This document shows, piece after piece, positions 15,850 to 23,402 of a stretch of DNA of 23,402 nucleotides. This stretch comes from Smittium culicis. Taxonomy: Eukaryota; Kickxellomycota; Harpellomycetes; Harpellales; Legeriomycetaceae. Each line of letters opens with the position of its first letter. The stretch's first letter is position 1. The notes beneath the pieces were generated by a model that was not told the origin of the DNA, did not search any database, and saw only the letters and a program-made list of their open reading frames with translations. The stretch spans positions 1 to 23,402 of the forward strand of contig LSSN01006077.1 in NCBI GenBank assembly GCA_001970855.1, given 5' to 3'. A program made the translations under genes and the position numbers.

Positions 15850-18530
15850 CAGAATAGCTTTTATTATACACTATGATATATGATCCAATATTTTAGGTGT
15901 TTCTAGAGGAAATTTCGAGAAAATATGCCGAAAAACTTACCCTATTTGATAATTGCAAATTTAATGCATTTAATTTTTGAATAAAAAATACATCCATCAA
16001 GTTTAGCAATATTAATGGATAATATTTATAAACTTTATTTATATGTATATTAGCAGTATACCTAGATTATATGGCAGTCTTTTAAAATTTAGAAAAGAAA
16101 ACATAAAATAATTGAGATCAGCCTTGAATTAACTAATAATTATAATGTAAAAATAGTTTTAAAGAAGAATAAATTTCAAAGATAAAAAGTTTAAATATTT
16201 ATTTACCGAGATAAGTGAATTAGGGATATATCCAGAACCGGGAAAAGTAAATTATATAAATAGAATAATAATTAATTAGAATTTAAAACAATTAATATGC
16301 CTAATATGGATAATATCTTAATTCATAAGGTTTATTCCATATTAAACTGAATCCATGAAATCAGTTCAAAAGCTGGTAAAGAAGGATATCTAATTCGATT
16401 TGATGGAGAATTTAAAAAAGGAGATTTAAAATCGATCGATTCTATAAAAAAAAATTCCTATATCATCCAAATTTTAGAATAAAAATTATATTTAAACTGA
16501 CCTATCTTGAATAAAAATCGGCACAGTATTAGGATAGATCGATTAATATGGCTTAAATATACTGAATTCATAATTTTTAAAAAAGTTTTTTACTTTTAGA
16601 GAAAAATTAAATGACTTACGAGCGATAATTATTTGCTGTAGTAGCTGATATAAAAAGCTTTCAGTTATATTTATACAGCACAGATACAAAAATATACACA
16701 ATTAAATCAGCAGTGTCAAGTATTTACCTAATTTCAGAGATTAATTGAAGAGCTCCAAGATTTAATTTGTTTTTATCCAAGTTCAGCTTTACTATTTTTG
16801 ATATAAACGGAAAATAAATGTGTATCCGACTTTTATTAAGAGTTCTGATAACATATGGAGTAAAATTTAAAGTGAAGATAAAATTTGAATATCTACATAT
16901 TTATTGAGGATTTTTTGGTATACAGAAGAATTCTCACGAAATTTGAATCAATCTTTAGAAGTGATGCTTTTTTATGATGATTTTTAGATGTTATTTCTCG
17001 CTATCATTACTGATAATATTCAGTTTAGTTTTTCCTAAAGTTTTTTCTTGTTCAAAGAAATGAGTTGTTATAAAATAAGAGTTGTAAAAAATTGAAATAA
17101 TTTTTTTATTTAGTTTAATTTATTATTAGTTATAATTTAACAATATTTATTTAATGAGGATAATTAAGAGATTTAAAGTAGAATAACTATTAATATCTTT
17201 ATAAAAAATTTAATAAAGTAAATTTAAAAGTTATAAGAGTTTTTTAAAAGGAGAATAAAATGAGACGAATATTTCTATAATAAAATATCAGATATTTTTA
17301 ACTATTTTACTCGTATCATAAAAAAGATGATTTTGTAGATAGTATTTATAAATTAAGACTTTGTTCCTTAAATTTTATTAGAATTCAAGTAGAAAATTTT
17401 AAATAGTTTTTTTTTAATTATTTTTTTTATCTCTGAGAACTAATTTATATACTGTTATAAATTTATGTAGTTTTTGAATTCAATTTTTATTTATTTATAC
17501 TTTGATAAATAACCACTAGGGTCATATATGTAAAAAGAAGTTTAAATAATACAAATTTTGAATAGCGTGTTAAATTTTGATTTTTGTAAATATAATGATT
17601 TTAATGAAAGTTTGTTTTTATAAAAATATTTTTTGGATTATATTAATTTAGTAAGTTTATAAAATTTTCTTTGTGCTTATAATATTAAAATTTGATGAAA
17701 CATCATGTGATAGTAAGCTAGATGATTTTTTATTAGTGTCTTTGAAATCTTATTTGGTAATTTAATTCGTTTTACTCACAGTAGTAGGATATTTCACTAT
17801 CTGAAATTATACATAAATTGGAAGCTTTGTTTTTTTATCGATTTTTGTGATTTTTTGATCAGCTATTAATAAAACATAAAAATTATTGATTGACTTTAAC
17901 AAGGAGAAGATAATGATATTCAAAGTTCCAAATAATATTTCGTGTGAAAATAGAGCTAATTTAAAGTCGATGAATTTTAAAGATATGATTTAAATATAAC
18001 AATATCAGCCGTAAATAGTTATTTAAAGTCAAGAGTATGAACAGAACGAATATGAACATATTAAAAAAGCTCAAAAATGTTAAACTTTGAATAGAGGGAG
18101 AATAAAATCCACGAATAACTATCAGTAATTCTTTACAGCAGTTTAATTCGACAATAAAAATTTACTCATTATTTTATGTTCAGGAAGTTAACTAGAGTAA
18201 CTTTTTTAGATTTTCCAGAAGTCGTGTAACATGTGCTAAGAAATATAATTTTATAATAACTTAATTAAATTTGAGCACAAAATCGCAGTGAGATTTATAT
18301 TTGCGGAACTTAAGAAATTTATAAAAATCGAGAATTTTTAATTTTATTGAATTAAACAACACTAAATAATGATATAGTTATTAAATTGAAAAATTCCTAC
18401 TTCAGAATGTTTAATTTATTTGAATTTAGATCTTAATATATAAATATATATATAAGAGCGATAAAGTCATTCTATCGATTTCAATTTTTCGAGATTGATG
18501 AGAATATATAACCGTTCATGTTATGCACAG
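15850..18530. other. AT-rich gene desert
   Basis: No gene or RNA recognised. Stops occur frequently in all frames I read. At 16384-16476 one frame reads GYLIRFDGEFKKGDLKSI, faintly like the second-Asp region of an integrase core. It lies too far (about 190 codons) from the HHCC relic for an intact integrase, and it lacks the Asn-Gly. Confidence 0.45.
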
Positions 18531-18630
18531 AAACACTCTGGAACATTATGAAATACAATGGAACATCATAGAACATCTTAGAAAATTGTGGAATACAATA
18601 GAACATATAAGAAAATTTTAGAATATAATA
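18531..18630. repeat. Degenerate decanucleotide tandem repeat
   Basis: Roughly ten 10-nt units in strict register, most beginning GAA: GAACATTATG, AAATACAATG, GAACATCATA, GAACATCTTA, GAAAATTGTG, GAATACAATA, GAACATATAA, GAAAATTTTA, GAATATAATA. The consensus is close to GAACATNNTR. The first unit or two (18531-18540) and following units are weaker. It is not translatable (stops in frame). Confidence 0.7.
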
Positions 18631-21600
18631 TAATGTAATGTTATGGAATGTTATCATTAGATTATTTCCAGTTGCATCTAGAACCAGCTAGGTCATTTCA
18701 TAATATTCCGTAAGCTATTATTTGAAAATTATTAATTCTTTTATTATTATTATTATTTAATAATATCAGTTAAATATTTCTTCAAAAGTATAAAAGAGTA
18801 ACTTTTTTCCATCTTTCAGAAAAATCTAAGTGTATTAATTATTTTATTATATTTATCCCACTAAATACATATCATCCCTATAATATTAAATAAATAACAC
18901 TATCCTGGTCTTATTCTTAGTTATAGTTTCAGTAAAAAATTAGCCTTATCTTTTCTCCTCCTTTCGCGCCTAACAGTTTAGGAGATGAATCGGTTAAAAA
19001 AGCCAAAAATAAGTCGAAAATTCGAGTTATATTATACACTGAGAAAGAAGCATGTGTATTTTTAGTTTATAAAATATATTTTAATTTTCATAAGCTAAGT
19101 GAATTGTGAATATTAGTCTAGTGATAATATTTTTTATGTTTATTGAATTTTGATGAAAGATTTATATACATTTATTTATGCAATTTTTCGAAATATATTT
19201 GTCGCAGTGAAATTATGCGTCAGGCTATGAATATATTCGTACAATAGATAATAGTTATTGGTCAGCAAACGATAGTGCTGAATAATATAAAAATTATTTT
19301 TATATCGATAAACTTATTTTATTATAAGTTATATAACGTCATTTTACAAAGATATTAAATTTATTAAAAAACGAGAAGAAAAATTCTCAGCAGATGGCCT
19401 ATTCCAAACTTCCGAGGTTCCCAAAACAAAAAATGGTATATAAAACCATATCGCACTTCCAAAAAAAAAGTGTGAGGGGTATATAATCTTTTAATAAACA
19501 AATAAAAAAATTTAAAAATCTATTAATATACCAAAAAAATATTAAAAATAATAATATTAATATAAAATTCCAAGTCATAATAGCTAGGTAGCAGATAACG
19601 AACCACTTACACAAGTAAAAAACCCCCTGTAACATATTGTGATAAAAATATGTAATAAATAGAAGGAAGATAATTAAATACACAAGCATTTTTTATGGTA
19701 TAATAAAGTTTTTTAATATTTAATTCTCTCTATTAGAATCTCTTTTAAATCATTAAACGAATTATTAAATGAATTCATGTCAAGCTTAGGAATTGAAAAC
19801 AAATTTCCTATTATTTAACGACTGGCTTATGGTTTATTTCAAATAAAATTTTTTATTGTATTTTCAGATATAGCTGCTCAAAAATAATTTATTATATATA
19901 GATTTTGAAAAAATATAAAATTATTACCAAATTTGTATTCATTTTTAGTAAAAAAAGTGATTGTTAATCAAGATGAAATCAAAATCAAACCTTAGTCATT
20001 AAATTAACACGAATATAAATCATTTTCATTCTCCAGTCAGAAATAGTTGAATTAATATTAATTTATACTACCTTTTAGTAGCAATTTATCTTTTTATATT
20101 CTAAATTATTATAAATAAGCCTCTAGATGGATTTAAATGCTCGAATAAGTCATCATTCCGTATATTAATATTTTATAAAGGCTACTCATATAATAATAAT
20201 TGATTATTTTATTTATATGAATACTTAATTAATTATATTCTTCTATTATTGGATAGCTTTTTGTTACTAATATATCTTTCAAATAAATTTAATTTATGTT
20301 AAATCTCAAAATAAAAGTACTTCGTACTATTATTAATTTTTATCAGCAGTGAAAAGCTATTTTAACTATTATAAATGAACTTTAATAGTATGAGATGTGT
20401 CAAATACTCAATCTAAAGAACTTCAATGAGAAAAAAAAATCAAATTAATTATGCTTAAAGTCAATTAGAATGCAATATAGCCCATAAAAAAATGTAATCG
20501 CTATACCATGATTATAAATATGAATAAAAAATATATTCTAAAAATATGACATTTTATTTATAATAATTTTATAACAGTGATAAAGATAACCCAATCAACT
20601 ATAAAAATTCTTTTCAGCTAAAAAAAGATAGAAATCTATAGTAAATTATAACTTTATATGTTATAATGCGAAATATCTTTAGTTTTCATTAATTTTCATT
20701 AATAATTTCGTTAAAATAAGATTTTGGAATTATTTTAATATAATTTTAGCTCAAATAAAATATAATAAATCTAAAGAAAAAATATATAAAAAGTCAAATT
20801 TGAAATTTAAACTTTTAGTTTCAAAAAAAATACAAAAGTATTTGAAACACAAATAAGCAACTATTTTTTAAATAGAAAATAAAAATTCTGTAATATTTTT
20901 TAAAAAAGTTACACTTTTTAATAACTTTTATTATTATTTCCGTTTTTTTTTTTCACAATAATAATCGCTATCTCATAGTTATATCAAAGCTAGCATTTAG
21001 TATAGATTCATTAAAGCTAAAAGTGATAAATGTTCTCACCAAAAAAAAAAAAATTGAATTAAGGATTAATTATATAATTTATTTTTCTTGTGAGATTTTA
21101 TATGTTAAAAAGTTAATAATGTTTTTTTAGCAGGTTAAATTTCACTAATACGTTTAATTTTAGGTTGATTTCGAATAAATTAATTAAATTTATTATAAAA
21201 AATACTTATTTGTAACTTAATTTCTGAATCAGGTATATAAAATTTGAGATACATATACATAATTTATCTGAAATATATTTCAAAATAACGAGATAATTCA
21301 ACAGATTTTTATTGCAAAATTAAGGAATAAAAAAATATATCCCAATTATTATATTTCTAACAGATATGCTTTAATACAACCATCTAAGCTATCTATTGGA
21401 ATTAATTTATTATCACACAATTTTAAAAAACAAAAATTGTGGCATTTCTGGTATATTTTTAACTTCAAATTCTAATTTTTTAAATACGGAACATTAAATA
21501 AATATTTAAAATATTTCAAGTAAATAATATATAATATTTATGATTAGAAATAACATGGAATATGTTGAAAAATAAATTCTCGAGATAAATTTTTTTTATA

Positions 21601-23043
21601 CATTTTATAAATTATATCTGTGAATAGACTTAGGTAATATATTTAAATTCACGATTCTTATACCTATTGTAATTTAAATATCTATAAATTATAAATTCTT
21701 TTAGTCTTTAATATGAGTATAAAATAGTAGTTGAATATTTCATTCTTACACAGATTCTGGTATTTCAAAGTATGAATTTTTGTAAATTAAATGTAAAAAA
21801 AGAGAATTTATATTACATTGATATTTTTCTACATTAAAAAAAAATAACTGGTTATGATTTATTTCCTAAAGTGCAGGAAAAACTTATTTTTCGATTTATA
21901 AAATAACAATTTTTTTCAAATTTTTTATAGCAAGATTTTGATTTTTTAGTTTTTATCAAAAAAACATTCCAATTATTATTTCTGAGATTATTTAACTTAT
22001 GTTTTTTTTAAAGTCAAGCAAAATTATTTGATATATTTTATTTATAACAGCATAGGCTTAAGTTAGTTTTAACTATCTCGTTTAAATTTCAAAAATGAAA
22101 TATTTTATGCACAAAGTGTAGTTATAAAAGTTTTAATTTAGGAACTGAATAGTAAGTAGGATTTTCTAGCTTGATATTTTTACCATAGCTTATCTGAGAA
22201 AATAGATTATTAAAAAGATAATTTTTTTTTTTTAATTTAATATTTTTGTATTGATACGAGATTGAAATCCAAAAATTAAATTTTTTTTACATTTTAGAAA
22301 TCGAATTAATGAGTCGATTTATTAACTAAATTTTTTTTGGAAATAATATCACTTAAGTATTATATTTTTTTAATTTTCTAAATCACTAATCAAATTAAAT
22401 TGAAAAGATATAACTATTCTACTATTATTGACTCATTTTATGGAGATTAGTCGATTATGCTGTCTAAACGAACATACAAAAGTTTCTAGTCGCCATAGAA
22501 ACCATTTTGTTGGCTATATAGATAATTTCATAAATTACTCGCCAAAATAAAATTCAAAAATAATACTTATAATATTATTAGGTAAAATCTATATTAAAAT
22601 TAATTCAAATAAAAAAAGCATAGTAGTTATAATATTAGCCTCCGCTTGTAGTAGCATCGCTTTAAACAAATCATTAAACATTAATTTTATTAATAAAAAT
22701 ATTTTATAAAATATCTATGAGGATGATTGAAGCTATGTGTGTTAATATTATAATATTCCTAGGTCCATTTTTAATAATTATGAATAATAAAAAAAAAAAC
22801 TTATATGTCTGGACTAAATGTTTATAGATCGAATGCTCATTTTAATGATTGTGGGGTTAGTAATATGTGATTGACCAAAACTGGATAAACACGCGAGAAA
22901 TTGAAAAATAGTGTTTTATTGCAATAGGTTATTGGATATGTATTATTTTACATCCAATTATATATCTATAATTTTTCAAAAAGAGCTAACAACAGGTAAA
23001 GTTAAAGATTTAAAATATTAAAACATTCTCATGAGTCTTAAGA
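18631..23043. other. AT-rich gene desert up to the right inverted-repeat arm
   Basis: Extremely AT-rich with many A and T homopolymers. The only long frame (minus strand, 19399-19689) is an almost purely hydrophobic AT-driven translation with no recognisable family and is not called. No tRNA, rRNA or intact mobile element was recognised. Confidence 0.5.
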
Positions 23044-23402
23044 AACTATTCTAGAGTAAATTGATATATTAATTGGCTTCATGATTAAAAATAATCTAAA
23101 AGCATTAGATAAATCCAAATGGAACATTGAGCTACAAAATATCTTAAATGAGCAATATCTTGAAAAAATAAAATCGGAAATATGATCTAGGCATACATGA
23201 TACACGCTTATAATTATAATATCTATACTTATAAATTATGCTGAATCGCTTGCTATACTGCCGTTAATTTTTGACGAGAAAAAAAGTATAAAAGGCCGTC
23301 AGAGAAGCACTACTTTGCTAAATAAATCAAGTTGTGCTTAAAAAACAAAGCAAAGAATCCATTCCAACAATTCAATACATTGCATATCAACAAACTAATA
23401 AA
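23044..23402 (+). repeat. Right arm of 359-bp inverted repeat (runs off the window)
   Basis: Reverse complement of 9326-9684 with one difference (23278 G against A in the other arm). The last window base pairs with 9326, so the secreted-protein start codon (9284) would map to 23444, beyond the window, on the plus strand. Confidence 0.95.
23287..23295 (+). promoter_or_regulatory. TATA box of a predicted second secreted-protein gene copy
   Basis: TATAAAAGG, identical in sequence and context to the minus-strand TATA box at 9433-9441. If collinear, its start codon lies about 149 bp downstream, outside the window. Confidence 0.5.

Noticed and set aside
16384..16476. IRFDGEFKKGDL as an integrase second catalytic Asp region
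   Set aside because: Too far from the HHCC relic for normal integrase spacing and lacks the usual Asp-Asn-Gly.
18945..19000. CCTTTCGCGCCTAACAG as the left end of a sixth MITE
   Set aside because: Only the first 15-20 nt resemble copy 1; no matching interior, TTAA or right end.
19399..19689. Minus-strand 96-codon membrane-protein-like frame
   Set aside because: Has an ATG, but is dominated by Phe/Ile/Leu/Tyr from A/T runs, with no motif and no promoter evidence.

Overview
The window looks like a fungal nuclear contig. The evidence is a She4/Rng3/UNC-45 myosin chaperone with a short spliced 5' exon, an Mpr1-type GNAT acetyltransferase (a fungal family), TATA boxes about 115-150 bp upstream of several genes, AT-rich spacers with long A and T runs, and genes on both strands without operon structure. 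I cannot place it below 'fungus'; an AT-rich, early-diverging lineage is possible but only a guess.

The left half (1-12000) carries the recognisable genes. In order: the 3' end of a nuclear-type protein with a SUMO-interaction-like motif (2-391, +); the UNC-45/She4-like chaperone (1023-4570, -, one 86-nt intron inferred); an Mpr1-like GNAT (5359-6054, -); a maltose O-acetyltransferase-family enzyme (7106-7666, +); a small secreted Pro/Val/Gly/Arg/Cys-rich protein (8751-9284, -); and a second maltose O-acetyltransferase paralogue in inverted orientation (11438-11998, -). None of the three acetyltransferases shows an intron. No pathway links the genes beyond acetyl-CoA-dependent small-molecule acetylation.

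Spread through 6.7-13.6 kb are five copies of a roughly 196-bp MITE family. They have TTAA borders and CCCTTT termini, the signature of piggyBac-type elements. Three copies are clustered at 12.9-13.56 kb, and two of these share a TTAA border.

The right half (about 12.0-23.04 kb) is an AT-rich gene desert. It contains degenerate tandem repeats, a decanucleotide-period repeat, and one short relic with an integrase HHCC zinc-finger pattern (15664-15849).

The most striking structural feature is a 359-bp inverted repeat with one mismatch (9326-9684 against 23044-23402). It duplicates the promoter of the secreted-protein gene. The window stops about 42 bp before the position where a second, divergently oriented copy of that gene should start. 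This is either a very recent inverted duplication, gene conversion, or an assembly end caused by a collapsed repeat.
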